64,000 nt of DNA from Spirochaetia bacterium (lineage in GTDB: Bacteria > Spirochaetota > Spirochaetia > Sphaerochaetales > Sphaerochaetaceae): positions 1-64,000 of the forward strand of contig JAKVOU010000001.1 in assembly GCA_022482625.1 (NCBI GenBank), written 5' to 3'. The notes under the pieces were generated by a model that did not search any database, had not been told where the DNA came from, and saw only the letters and a program-made list of their open reading frames with translations. Made by a program: the position numbers and the translations under genes. How positions within the stretch are numbered: the stretch's first letter is position 1; the number at the start of each line of letters is the position of its first letter. Shown in pieces: positions 51,958 through 60,607 of this stretch.

Positions 51958-54466
51958 ACAGGGTCTTCTCCAGAATGCACCCGACTGCAGAAGAAAATGA
52001 TATGCCTTCACTTTCTACCAAGACAGGGAAATGGCTGGAAGAGGTCAACCCAGGCAGAGTATTTATTTCATTGATCAGCAAGGTACCGTCCGATCTTAGG
52101 AAAAAGTCGACGCGGGCAAAACCGGAACAGCCAAGAGCCTTGAATGCCTGCAATGCCTGGTGCCTGACCTGGGCTTTTGTTTCTTGGCTGACGGGAGCAG
52201 GGCAGATGATATGCACGCCCCCTTGCCTGTATTTGTTTTCATAGGTACAGACCCCCGCAGTTTCCTTGTCGGGATCAATGACAAGGCCAGGACCACAGGC
52301 AACCAAGGTCCCGTCCGGTTTCTCCAGTATGGCACATTCGATTTCATCCTTGTCGTCTATATAAGGTTGGATAAGCACCCTGGGACTGAGGGACAGCCCC
52401 AGTTCGACTGCCTTGCAGAAAGTTGCTTTGTCAGGAACCTTGAGCAAAGTGACCCCGACAGAGCTTCCTGTCGTTTCACTTTTTACGACAATGCTATGGG
52501 TATGCAAGGCCTTGCAGGCTTCCTCCAGACTGATTGGGTCTTTTCTGGATGTTATCAGCGTCGGTATGGTAGCCAGCCCTGCCTGCTGCCACACTGCTTG
52601 GGCCAGTCCCTTTGCCATACCCAAGGCGCTTGCAGTTGCATCACAGCCACAGCAAGGAATATTGCAGAGCTGAAGAAAAGACTGAAGCCTTCCGTCTTCT
52701 CCCTCATTGCCATGGATAATGTCAAAGACGGCATCGATTTCCAGCTGTTTCCCCTGGGGGCCGGTTGCCAATCCGACTCCTGGTACGGCAATGACTTTTT
52801 CAGTCGCGTGCCATGAGTTTTCTTCCATGCTGTCCTGAAGGAAGAAATTTCCTTTTTCATCGACTTGAACCAGATAAGGGACTACTCCTGTCTGGATGAT
52901 GATGTAAGGGAGGATACCCCTGGCACTTTCGGCCGATACCTTCCGCTCGGGAGACCTTCCTCCGAAGAACAAGGCGATGTGGAATCGCTTTTTTCTCAGT
53001 TGTAGTTTTTCTGTTTCTTTGATAGCCCGCAAGGCCTCAGCTTTTTCATCCCATGGTAGTTTCTTGTCTTTGAACTCCATGCTATGTTCGTGTCCCTTTC
53101 CGAGGAAAAGGACGGTGGCGCCTTCTCCTGCAACGGACAGAGCTTGACGCATTGCAAGTTTTCTGTTGTCAGCACGGATGAATTTCTTTCTGTCATGGCT
53201 GTCTATCATGCTTATGATATCGTTGAAAATAGCCTTGTCATCTTCACCGCGTGGGTCTTCCTCACAGACAAAAGCCATCTGTACATAACGGGCTGCAGCT
53301 TTTCCCATTGCGCTGCGCTTGCTTTTGTCTCTTTCTCCTGCGGCTCCGAATACTATGATAAGCGGGCTGTCTGGACGAAGTTCCCTAAGTGAAGAAAAAA
53401 GCTTGGTAAAGGCATCTGCCGTATGGGCAAAGTCAATTGCTATGTGTATCTTCAGATGATTGTCCAGGACTTCAGAGCGTCCTTTCGGCAAGGAAAGCTT
53501 AGGCAGAAGCGGCAACAAGTCTTTTGTGCTGCACTTGAGAAGCAATGCCGCTGTTTCCATTGCAAGCAGGGCATCTGTCCTGAAAAAATAGGGAAACAGC
53601 GAACATGCTGTCTTTGTTCCATCAACAGTTATCTGACGAGGGGTTGGGTTGGAAATGCAATGTAGGTCTTCGATGATCCTGACGTTGTGTCCTGTCTGCT
53701 TTGCAATTTCCATGCAACGGTCAAGATGGGGATTTTCCCTGCTGGCGATCAACATGCCTTGAGGTTTCAGCTTCCGTATCAGATTGCATTTTGCCTGTAT
53801 GTAGCCTTCTATGGTTTTGTGCAGTTCCAAATGTTCACTGGTAATGGTCGTAATGACCGCAAGATCAAAACAGACTGTTGCGAGTCTGTCGAGTTCGGGA
53901 CTGAGCGCATGGCTGGTCGTTTCTACGATTGCCATTTTCAGACCATTGGACAGACAGGTAGCGAAGAAAGCCTGGAGGCTGTCTGCTTCCGGGGTGCTCT
54001 GACGATAAGGTGAATCTGCCAATCCCGTACCGTCATCCATATAGACGGTAGAGACAAGGCCGACTTGCAAGCCTTTTGCCTTGAGCAGCTGGTAGAGGAA
54101 AAAGGCGGTACTGGTTTTTCCGTCAGTACCTGTTATGCCGATGAGAGACAGACGGTCTGCTGGATGTCCGTAGAAATTGGCACACGCAATGGCAAAAGCT
54201 TGTCTGACATGAGGTACCGTGACATAGACGATACCTTTCTCCAACTTGTCGATTTTCTTTTCTGTTACCACAAGCCTTGCACCTTTTCCAATGGCGTCAG
54301 CAATGAAGTCATTGCCGTCGGTATGCGTTCCGGGAAAGGCAAAGAAAGCATCACCTTCATGGACTTTGCGCGAATCATAACACAGATGTCCTATTCCCTT
54401 GATGGACCGTTCAGCTTCAGTGCAGCTGAAGTCCGTACCTTCAAACAACTCTCCGATATTCAACAT
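51950..54466 (-). CDS. MurE-Ddl fusion: UDP-MurNAc-tripeptide synthetase plus D-Ala-D-Ala ligase
   Basis: 838 residues. Residues 1 to about 489 are a MurE ligase: YDSRKVHEGDAFFAFPGTHTDGNDFI, ATP motif GITGTDGKTST, ETTSHAL, and a C-terminal FGAAGERDKSKRSAMG with EEDPRGED, where MurE enzymes have DNPR (meso-diaminopimelate type) or another motif. Residues about 490 to 838 are a D-Ala-D-Ala ligase with ATP-grasp fold: FFGGRSPERKVS, IIHGNEGEDGRLQ, KSETTGSSVGVTL and RVDFFLRSDGTLLINEINTLPGLT. The frame is continuous through the junction. MurC-Ddl fusions are known in Chlamydia; a MurE-Ddl fusion joins two other steps. It overlaps dinB by 8 bp. Confidence 0.92.
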   Translation of the reverse strand: MLNIGELFEGTDFSCTEAERSIKGIGHLCYDSRKVHEGDAFFAFPGTHTDGNDFIADAIGKGARLVVTEKKIDKLEKGIVYVTVPHVRQAFAIACANFYGHPADRLSLIGITGTDGKTSTAFFLYQLLKAKGLQVGLVSTVYMDDGTGLADSPYRQSTPEADSLQAFFATCLSNGLKMAIVETTSHALSPELDRLATVCFDLAVITTITSEHLELHKTIEGYIQAKCNLIRKLKPQGMLIASRENPHLDRCMEIAKQTGHNVRIIEDLHCISNPTPRQITVDGTKTACSLFPYFFRTDALLAMETAALLLKCSTKDLLPLLPKLSLPKGRSEVLDNHLKIHIAIDFAHTADAFTKLFSSLRELRPDSPLIIVFGAAGERDKSKRSAMGKAAARYVQMAFVCEEDPRGEDDKAIFNDIISMIDSHDRKKFIRADNRKLAMRQALSVAGEGATVLFLGKGHEHSMEFKDKKLPWDEKAEALRAIKETEKLQLRKKRFHIALFFGGRSPERKVSAESARGILPYIIIQTGVVPYLVQVDEKGNFFLQDSMEENSWHATEKVIAVPGVGLATGPQGKQLEIDAVFDIIHGNEGEDGRLQSFLQLCNIPCCGCDATASALGMAKGLAQAVWQQAGLATIPTLITSRKDPISLEEACKALHTHSIVVKSETTGSSVGVTLLKVPDKATFCKAVELGLSLSPRVLIQPYIDDKDEIECAILEKPDGTLVACGPGLVIDPDKETAGVCTYENKYRQGGVHIICPAPVSQETKAQVRHQALQAFKALGCSGFARVDFFLRSDGTLLINEINTLPGLTSSSHFPVLVESEGISFSSAVGCILEKTLYG

Positions 54467-54683
54467 GCTGTCATGATACCTGCAACGGTCCTGTTGCGCA
54501 AGAAAAAGTGACTTGACAGTAGTAGCAAGGATGCAAATATGCTATAGTCAGGGCATGCGATATGCGGCATTTTCATTGAGAAAAGTCAGATTGCCTGCTA
54601 TAAGAAAGCTTTTGCGCAGGAACAGATTCTGTTCCTGCTTGTTTTCCTTTCTTCAGGCGGGGCCTCATGCAGGGCGTTGCAGG

Positions 54684-55727
54684 ATGAAACAGCATCTTGT
54701 GCTGTTGCTGTTCTCTGTCTCTATCCTGCCAGTCCTTGACGCTTCTGGATTGTCAACTTTTTCCCCATATGCCCTTTGTCTGGGTGGTGCAGGGATTGCG
54801 AATGACGAGGGAATGGAAAATCCTGCGAATCTTGCATCGGAAAACATGGAAGATATAACATTCAGTGATTATGCCTCTTATCAGGATACCTACGGTTCTT
54901 CATCTGGGTCGGGAAGCAATTCATCCATCTTCCAGAGTCCTGTTTCCTATCTGGGGGCCAGCTTCTTCGGTACCGGTGTATCAATGACCCTGCAAATAAA
55001 AAATTATCTTGATGACAAGAAAGATTCGACCGAAGATGCTGTTTCCTTTACCGGACACACTTTGACGATGATGCAAATGGATATTGCCTTGCCTCTGAAA
55101 TTCCTTCAGGTAGGGCTGCGGTTGAGAGGGGGCAGTGAAGTCAAAAGGCAGAATGCCATAATCCGCAGTGGTTTGCTGGCAATACCGGACTACTTCATCC
55201 AGACTTATCTCGAACGTTATGAATATGTGGAAGGTTCTGAATCATACAGTGTCGGGTTAGGAGCAAGGAAACAGATCAATGATGCGTGGGCTCTTGCTTT
55301 TACAGCTGACTTGTACCAGGGTGGGGAAGATGCCAGTACGCATTATTTCCTTGATACGCTCAGACTTGGTTTTTCATATGCTACGCCGACCTACAACAAG
55401 GAAAACGCACTCAATTTCTTCAAGGTCAGGATATTCGGTGATATCTCCGGTTTTACTGACAGTGACAGCAGATATGTGAGCTTGGCAACTGAGGTCAGAT
55501 GCCAATTGCTCAGGGACCATTCCGTCTCATTCTTTGCTGCAGTGAAAGCGCTGAAACCTGAGCTGATGGATTATATTACCTTTGATGCAGAAAAAATGTT
55601 GGCTACCACTGCATTGGCTCTTTCTTTGCCGTCTTCTGCATATTCCGTTGCGGTATCTTTCCCGCTTTCAGATTTCAGCGACTTTTCTGCTGTTACCGTT
55701 TCCTTGACTGGTCAGTATAGGCTATAG
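54684..55727 (+). CDS. Exported protein, probable outer-membrane beta-barrel
   Basis: 347 residues, no named family recognised. A signal peptide (KQHLVLLLFSVSILPVLDA) is followed by SPYALCLGGAGIANDEGMENPANLASENMEDITF, a start seen in outer-membrane transporter-like and PorV/TraF-like barrels. Alternating hydrophobic strands follow, ending in a short aromatic/hydrophobic C-terminus (VTVSLTGQYRL). The ATG at 54684 is chosen because it begins the signal peptide; the frame runs on upstream to 54513 without support. It converges on znuB, whose stop is the next base. Confidence 0.6.
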   Translation: MKQHLVLLLFSVSILPVLDASGLSTFSPYALCLGGAGIANDEGMENPANLASENMEDITFSDYASYQDTYGSSSGSGSNSSIFQSPVSYLGASFFGTGVSMTLQIKNYLDDKKDSTEDAVSFTGHTLTMMQMDIALPLKFLQVGLRLRGGSEVKRQNAIIRSGLLAIPDYFIQTYLERYEYVEGSESYSVGLGARKQINDAWALAFTADLYQGGEDASTHYFLDTLRLGFSYATPTYNKENALNFFKVRIFGDISGFTDSDSRYVSLATEVRCQLLRDHSVSFFAAVKALKPELMDYITFDAEKMLATTALALSLPSSAYSVAVSFPLSDFSDFSAVTVSLTGQYRL

Positions 55728-56555
55728 TCATCCTTTTTCAGTTGTCAGTTTCTGGACTTTGCCATTGACCAACCTGACGATCATCTGGACGGCGACGGCA
55801 ATGATGACGATGATAGCTCCGCTGGCAAGGTCAAGCGTGTAGGATAAGGCCAGCCCAGCCAGGCATTCTGCTTCTCCTATCAGCATTGCCAGGAACATCC
55901 TTGATTTCAGTTTCCTACTGAGCAATGAAGCGGTTGCCGCGGGGGCACTGATCATAGCAATAAGCAGGATTATGCCTACCAACCGTATGAGGACCACTAC
56001 TGACAATGCAATAAGCACCAGCAGAAGATATTCAAGGAATGTTACCTTCATGCCGGAAAGCCTTGCGAATTCAGGATCAAAAAGATAAGCCTTCCAGTCT
56101 GCAAACAATGCGACGAGAAGAAAAACAACGATTACGGTCAACAGCAGCATACGTAGCAGATCTGCATCGGTGACAGCAAGGATATTGCCAAAGAGGTAGG
56201 AATTCATGTCAGGGGGATACCCCGGCATCAATGAAGTGAACAGGATGCCCAGCGCCATACCCAGTGACCAGAACAAGGCTATGGTCACTTCACCGTCTTT
56301 TTCACCTTTGCGGCGCGTGTGTCCGATGGCAAGGGCTGCGAGCGTAGAAAATCCCATTGCTCCCAACATCGGGTCGAAACCGAGCAGGTAGCCGAGCCCG
56401 ACACCGCCGTATGCTGTATGTGCTATGCCGCCGCCCATGAGTATGAGTTTCTTTTCAACGATGATTGTCCCTATAAGACCACAGACTATGCTGGCCAACA
56501 GGGTTGCAAAAAATGCGTTCTGTAAAAAATGGTAATGAAACAATGCTTGGATCAT
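55728..56555 (-). CDS. znuB: Zinc/manganese ABC transporter permease
   Basis: A 275-residue ABC-3 family membrane protein with about eight segments. The family motif FFATLLASIVCGLIGTIIVEKKLILMGGGIAHTAYGGVGLGYLLG is near the N-terminus and KVTFLEYLLLVLIALSVVVLIRLVGIILLIAMI near the C-terminus. It lies 10 bp after znuC and ends the operon. Zinc is favoured by the Zur-like regulator next door. Confidence 0.9.
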   Translation of the reverse strand: MIQALFHYHFLQNAFFATLLASIVCGLIGTIIVEKKLILMGGGIAHTAYGGVGLGYLLGFDPMLGAMGFSTLAALAIGHTRRKGEKDGEVTIALFWSLGMALGILFTSLMPGYPPDMNSYLFGNILAVTDADLLRMLLLTVIVVFLLVALFADWKAYLFDPEFARLSGMKVTFLEYLLLVLIALSVVVLIRLVGIILLIAMISAPAATASLLSRKLKSRMFLAMLIGEAECLAGLALSYTLDLASGAIIVIIAVAVQMIVRLVNGKVQKLTTEKG

Positions 56556-56565
56556 ATATGCTTCC

Positions 56566-57345
56566 TCATGTGTGCTCGTGTGGGGGCAGTACCCTATGTG
56601 GTACTCCGTGTGCGATCAAGTCGACAGGACAACCATACATGTGTTCGACAATCTGTTCGTTGATCTCAGGATTACCATGGTAGATCAGATGCTCGCTGAT
56701 GCAGGCCAGATGCTTGACTTGTGAAGAGATTGCCATCATGTCGTGGGAGACAAGGATGATGGTCATGCCCTTTCCATTAAGTTTTGCCAACAGGCTGTAT
56801 ATCTGTTCTCTGCTGGCGGGGTCAACGCTGGCAGTCGGTTCATCGAGCAACAGGAGCTTTGGATGCCTTGCCAGTGACCGGGCAATGAGCAGCCGTTGAA
56901 ATTCGCCTCCTGACAGGCTTGCTATCTGCCTGTCTGCCAGTTCTGTAAGTCCGACTTCATCCAGTGTCTGCCTGGCCCGGTCAATATCCGCCTGGCGTGT
57001 CCGATGAAACGGATGGAGCCCGCTGCCAAGCAGTGCCGTGAGCATGACATCCATGCTGGTTACCGGATAGGAACGGTCGATGTTCGCAAATTGGGGTACG
57101 TAGCCTACCTGTTGCCAGCTTTCTTTCAGCGGATGCCCGAAAAACAACACAGGGCCACCCTGGCTCGGTATGAGCTCCAGGATAGCCTTGAATAGTGTTG
57201 ATTTGCCTCCTCCGTTGGGACCTATGATCCCAAGGTAATCACCGCAGGGAACCTGCATTGAAATATCCTTCAATGCAAGGTTTCCTTCTTTGTATCTGAC
57301 ACTTAGGTGATGTACGGCAAGGGCGAATTTTTCGCTCTCACTCAT
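56566..57345 (-). CDS. znuC: Zinc/manganese ABC transporter ATP-binding protein
   Basis: A 259-residue ATPase with Walker A GPNGGGKSTLFK, the Q-loop in VGYVPQFANID, signature SLSGGEFQRLLIARS, Walker B LLLLDEPTASVDP and an H-loop LVSHD. It overlaps the receptor gene by 4 bp (ATGA). Confidence 0.92.
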   Translation of the reverse strand: MSESEKFALAVHHLSVRYKEGNLALKDISMQVPCGDYLGIIGPNGGGKSTLFKAILELIPSQGGPVLFFGHPLKESWQQVGYVPQFANIDRSYPVTSMDVMLTALLGSGLHPFHRTRQADIDRARQTLDEVGLTELADRQIASLSGGEFQRLLIARSLARHPKLLLLDEPTASVDPASREQIYSLLAKLNGKGMTIILVSHDMMAISSQVKHLACISEHLIYHGNPEINEQIVEHMYGCPVDLIAHGVPHRVLPPHEHT

Positions 57346-58202
57346 AGCGTCTCCTTGAATGTATTTGCCATCTTGACCAGGTTGTTGACATAATCCCCGC
57401 TCAGAGGGTCAAGCTGGACAGCCTTTCCTCCGATTTCTTCGGCAAATGCCTGTGCCTGGCGACTGTCAATCTCTGCCTGATAGAAGATGACTTTGCAGCC
57501 TTCTTGCTTTGCAAGGTCAACCATCTGGGCCATATGCTGGGGCGAAGCGTCCTTGCCTTCTTCTTCCAAAGCGTACATCTTCAGACCGAAATCATCGGCA
57601 AAGTAGCCGAAGGCAGGATGATAGACAATGAAGGTCTTGCTTTCCGTTTGGAAAAGGATACCCTTGATCTGTGTAGAAGCTGCTTCGATTTTTCCGATAT
57701 ATGCTTTTGCATTTGCTTTGTAGAACGTTGCGTTGTCGCTGTCGATCTTGCTCAGTTCATCTGCGATTTGGTTGACCATTACTTCCGCTCTCTTAGGACT
57801 GAGCCAGATGTGCGGGTCTCTTCCGTCTCCCATTTTCCTGTCAGGATATTGCTGACGGCATGCGGCAGCTTGGTCCACGACTTTCATGTTTGCAGGAAGT
57901 TTCGGCAGGATGGCACTTTTTTCAGTCGGTACGCCGATAGAGAAATAGAGCTGTGCATCCTCGAGGTCTGCCATCTGGCGGGGAGTCGGTTCGTATGTTT
58001 CAGGACTTGCCCCTGGTGGGATTTCAGTGGAAACGGTTACTTTTGACTGTCCTACTTGCTTGACGAAGGTTGCCTGCGGGACGATGGAAACGGCAACTTT
58101 GGGATTTGTGTTGTTTGCTTGTGTTTCAGGCATGCCTGCTGCAGCCAAAGGCATGGCGGCACACAGGGCTACGATTGCAAACAGATGTATTCTTTTTTGC
58201 AT
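57342..58202 (-). CDS. znuA: Periplasmic zinc/manganese-binding receptor (ZnuA/TroA-like)
   Basis: A 286-residue cluster A-I binding protein. The signal peptide ends AAAGMPE without a lipobox. Metal ligands can be read: HIWLSPKRAEVM and HPAFGYFADDFGL supply two His and EIDSRQAQAFAEEIGGK a Glu or Asp. The first ligand position, normally His in a PHxYEPTP motif, is Glu here (PETYEPTP). There is no His-rich loop of the kind many ZnuA proteins have. Metal identity is therefore open between Zn and Mn. The ATG at 58202 follows AAGGAAG; the Zur-box-like palindrome is 18 bp upstream. Confidence 0.87.
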   Translation of the reverse strand: MQKRIHLFAIVALCAAMPLAAAGMPETQANNTNPKVAVSIVPQATFVKQVGQSKVTVSTEIPPGASPETYEPTPRQMADLEDAQLYFSIGVPTEKSAILPKLPANMKVVDQAAACRQQYPDRKMGDGRDPHIWLSPKRAEVMVNQIADELSKIDSDNATFYKANAKAYIGKIEAASTQIKGILFQTESKTFIVYHPAFGYFADDFGLKMYALEEEGKDASPQHMAQMVDLAKQEGCKVIFYQAEIDSRQAQAFAEEIGGKAVQLDPLSGDYVNNLVKMANTFKETL

Positions 58203-58220
58203 GTTTTGCTTCCTTGTTTA

Positions 58221-58243
58221 AATTTGCAAGTAATTTGCAAATT
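58221..58243. promoter_or_regulatory. Candidate Zur box in the znuACB promoter
   Basis: Perfect 9-bp arms AATTTGCAA and TTGCAAATT around GTAAT, a 23-bp palindrome of the size bound by Fur-family repressors, between the Fur-family gene and znuA. Confidence 0.75.
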
Positions 58244-58296
58244 GCACGCTATCATCAAGAAGGCTTCATGTCAACAGCTCTATGAAAAATCTTTGA

Positions 58297-58731
58297 TTAT
58301 TTTTTCTTGCTTTCTTCGGCAAGTTCTTTTTTGCATGCCTCGCACAGACCGAAAAGAATTGAATTGTCGCAGGTGAGGTCAAACCCATGCTGCTCAGAAA
58401 TATGTTTGACAAACTGTTGCATGAATCTGCAGTCGAGGTGAATGACTTTTCCACATCTGGAACACTGGAGATGGAGGTGTTCGTTGCAGGTAAGGCATGG
58501 TTGGATCTGGTAGTAGGCTTTGTGCCCGTCAGTGGCGGGAAACTTGAGGATTTTGCTTTCTTCGGAAAGCCGGTCAAGGTTCCTGTAGATGGTGGTAAGG
58601 TTGAGGTCGATGCCTTTGTCCTCCAGCAATTGGTGGATTTCATCAGCACTGAGGGTAGTATCTGCATGCTTTTCCAGCAGGTCAATCAGCGCTTGTCTGC
58701 CTTTTGTGTTGTAGCTGATAGTCTTCATCAT
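58297..58731 (-). CDS. zur: Fur family regulator, probably Zur
   Basis: 144 residues. An N-terminal winged helix (KGRQALIDLLEKHADTTLSADEIHQLLEDKG, LTTIYRNLDRL) precedes a C-terminal metal domain with HLHLQCSRCGKVIHLDC and LFGLCEACKKE. The two CxxC pairs form the structural zinc site. Its place 94 bp upstream of znuACB with a palindrome between them argues for zinc sensing, though Fur or Mur identity is not excluded. Confidence 0.85.
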   Translation of the reverse strand: MMKTISYNTKGRQALIDLLEKHADTTLSADEIHQLLEDKGIDLNLTTIYRNLDRLSEESKILKFPATDGHKAYYQIQPCLTCNEHLHLQCSRCGKVIHLDCRFMQQFVKHISEQHGFDLTCDNSILFGLCEACKKELAEESKKK

Positions 58732-58882
58732 ATATCCTCTGTGTCAGACTATAGAACAAGCTGAAGTTTTGTACCAGCCCTGAATAAAGTTAAAATGCCC
58801 TGTTTATTCTTCATCGGGCTTGACAGTATGAGCCGCTGTGGATATCCTTTTCCCACAGTATTGATTTTGGAAGGAGTACAAT

Positions 58883-59053
58883 ATGTCCAAAGCACATAGA
58901 GGAACTGGTATTCGTGCAGAAAAGAACCATGGACGCGGAACCTGTCCCGTTTGCGGCAGGACCGGAATCAAGGTTCTGTATGAATCGACCACCGGTGAAG
59001 AAAAGGTCATGATCTGCAAGCAATGCAATGCCCGGAAAAACAACGGCAAGTAA
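58883..59053 (+). CDS. 56-residue zinc-ribbon protein
   Basis: A short gene with a strong start (AAGGAG before the ATG at 58883). It encodes a basic protein beginning SKAHRGTGIRAEKNHGRG, then a CPVC and a CKQC pair 26 residues apart, a four-Cys zinc ribbon. It is rich in Lys and Arg, like small ribosomal or nucleic-acid binding proteins. I do not know its name. It precedes murC by 66 bp on the same strand. Confidence 0.75.
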   Translation: MSKAHRGTGIRAEKNHGRGTCPVCGRTGIKVLYESTTGEEKVMICKQCNARKNNGK

Positions 59054-59119
59054 GCGGTATTCTTGGCTGAATGGGAGAGACTGTCGGTATGGCAGTCTTT
59101 TTCTTTGTTGGGAGGATGC

Positions 59120-60604
59120 ATGGAAGCCAGTTATTTCCTCATCGGTATAAAAGGTACCGGCATGTCCAGCCTTGCCCTTCTGCTGAAAAGGAGAGGAGCT
59201 TACGTCTGGGGATGTGACAGCAATGAAGTCTTCCAGACCGACAGTGTCTTGGAAAAATCCGGTATCACCGTGGTGGCAGGATTTGACAGTTCGCATCTGG
59301 ACCGGTTGGACGAGGCTGCCTGCATCATCTATTCCACGGCTTTTGGGCGAAAGCCTATTGTTTCTGAGGCCAAGAAAAGAGGCTTCAGGATATATAGTTA
59401 CATTGATTTCCTTGCAGACCTTACAAAGACTTGCCAAAGTTATGGAGTAGCGGGAACCCATGGAAAGACAACCAGTACCGCCGCTACCTGCTGGGCGCTT
59501 TCACAAGGAAACAGAAGCAATTTTCCATTTTTTGCACTCTTCGGCTCTTTCCTGCAACATGGCAGCGATGGGCCGATATACCAAGGGAGTGAGGATTTCT
59601 TGCTTGAATGCTGTGAGTATGAGGATCACTTTCTCTCTTACAGGTTACGTGGGGCCTTGCTTACCAACGTCGAATGGGATCATCCGGATTATTTTGATGA
59701 TTATGAAGCAACGGTCAGAAGTTTTGAAACCTTTGCCTGTAAATTGGAGCAGGGAGGTTTCCTTTTGTATTGCCATGATGACAGCGGCGCGAAAAAGGTT
59801 GCTGAGTATACCCGGTTGCGTCGGCCTGACCTCAGGGTCATCAGTTACGGTTTTGATGATCCCGGACCTTTTGGGATCAGCATCGATCGGCTTCAAGGAG
59901 GCTACAGGCTTCCTGTAACAGGTCTTACGTCTTTTTCTTTTCCCGTGTGGGGCAAGGATTTTGTACGGGACCTTGTCGGGGCTGCTGTATTTGCAACCTG
60001 CATCCTGCTGGACAGGCCGAATCCCAGCCTCTATCTGGATAAGGATGCCCTTGTGGTTGACGAAGCGTTGGTCACGGTCCTTGCTACATCCTTGAAGCTG
60101 CTCTCTTCCTTCCCTGGAACGGAAGGCCGATGTCAGATCATGGCCGAGGACGGAGGCGTAACCTTTGTAGATGACTATGCACATCATCCGACTGAAATAC
60201 AAAGTACCATAGCTTCCCTTCGCAGCAGATGGCCTAATCGGCATCTGCTTGTTATCTTTGCTCCTCATACGAGCAGCAGGACCAGGCAGTTCTTCAAACA
60301 GTTTGTAACGGCACTGGACAGGGCTGACAAGGTCATTGTCCAGGATACGTTTGCTTCTGCACGTGAGGATCTGACTGATGTCAACTATTCAGAGCTACTG
60401 GCAGAAGAAATTGAGAAAAGCGGATTCCGTAGCAGGAAAAACCTCTGCGGGGCATGCATCTATGTACCAGGCAATGATGAAAAAGTCGCTCAGGTAGCTG
60501 CAGGCTGGTTGCAAGAGGGCGATGTGTGCATTACCATGGGAGCCGGCAACAACCATTGGCTGTATCGCCGGATCATTGAAAGAAGAAATGCAATAAGGAA
60601 ATAA
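59120..60604 (+). CDS. murC: UDP-N-acetylmuramate-L-alanine ligase
   Basis: A 494-residue Mur ligase adding the first amino acid to UDP-MurNAc. Motifs are FLIGIKGTGMSSLALLLKRRG (UDP-binding), IIYSTAF, the ATP loop VAGTHGKTTSTAAT, the C-terminal VDDYAHHPTEI and MGAGNN. The ATG at 59120 follows GGGAGG; the frame upstream to 59063 lacks support. It groups with uppP, murE-ddl and the amidase as cell-wall functions in this window. Confidence 0.92.
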   Translation: MEASYFLIGIKGTGMSSLALLLKRRGAYVWGCDSNEVFQTDSVLEKSGITVVAGFDSSHLDRLDEAACIIYSTAFGRKPIVSEAKKRGFRIYSYIDFLADLTKTCQSYGVAGTHGKTTSTAATCWALSQGNRSNFPFFALFGSFLQHGSDGPIYQGSEDFLLECCEYEDHFLSYRLRGALLTNVEWDHPDYFDDYEATVRSFETFACKLEQGGFLLYCHDDSGAKKVAEYTRLRRPDLRVISYGFDDPGPFGISIDRLQGGYRLPVTGLTSFSFPVWGKDFVRDLVGAAVFATCILLDRPNPSLYLDKDALVVDEALVTVLATSLKLLSSFPGTEGRCQIMAEDGGVTFVDDYAHHPTEIQSTIASLRSRWPNRHLLVIFAPHTSSRTRQFFKQFVTALDRADKVIVQDTFASAREDLTDVNYSELLAEEIEKSGFRSRKNLCGACIYVPGNDEKVAQVAAGWLQEGDVCITMGAGNNHWLYRRIIERRNAIRK

Positions 60605-60607
60605 AAG

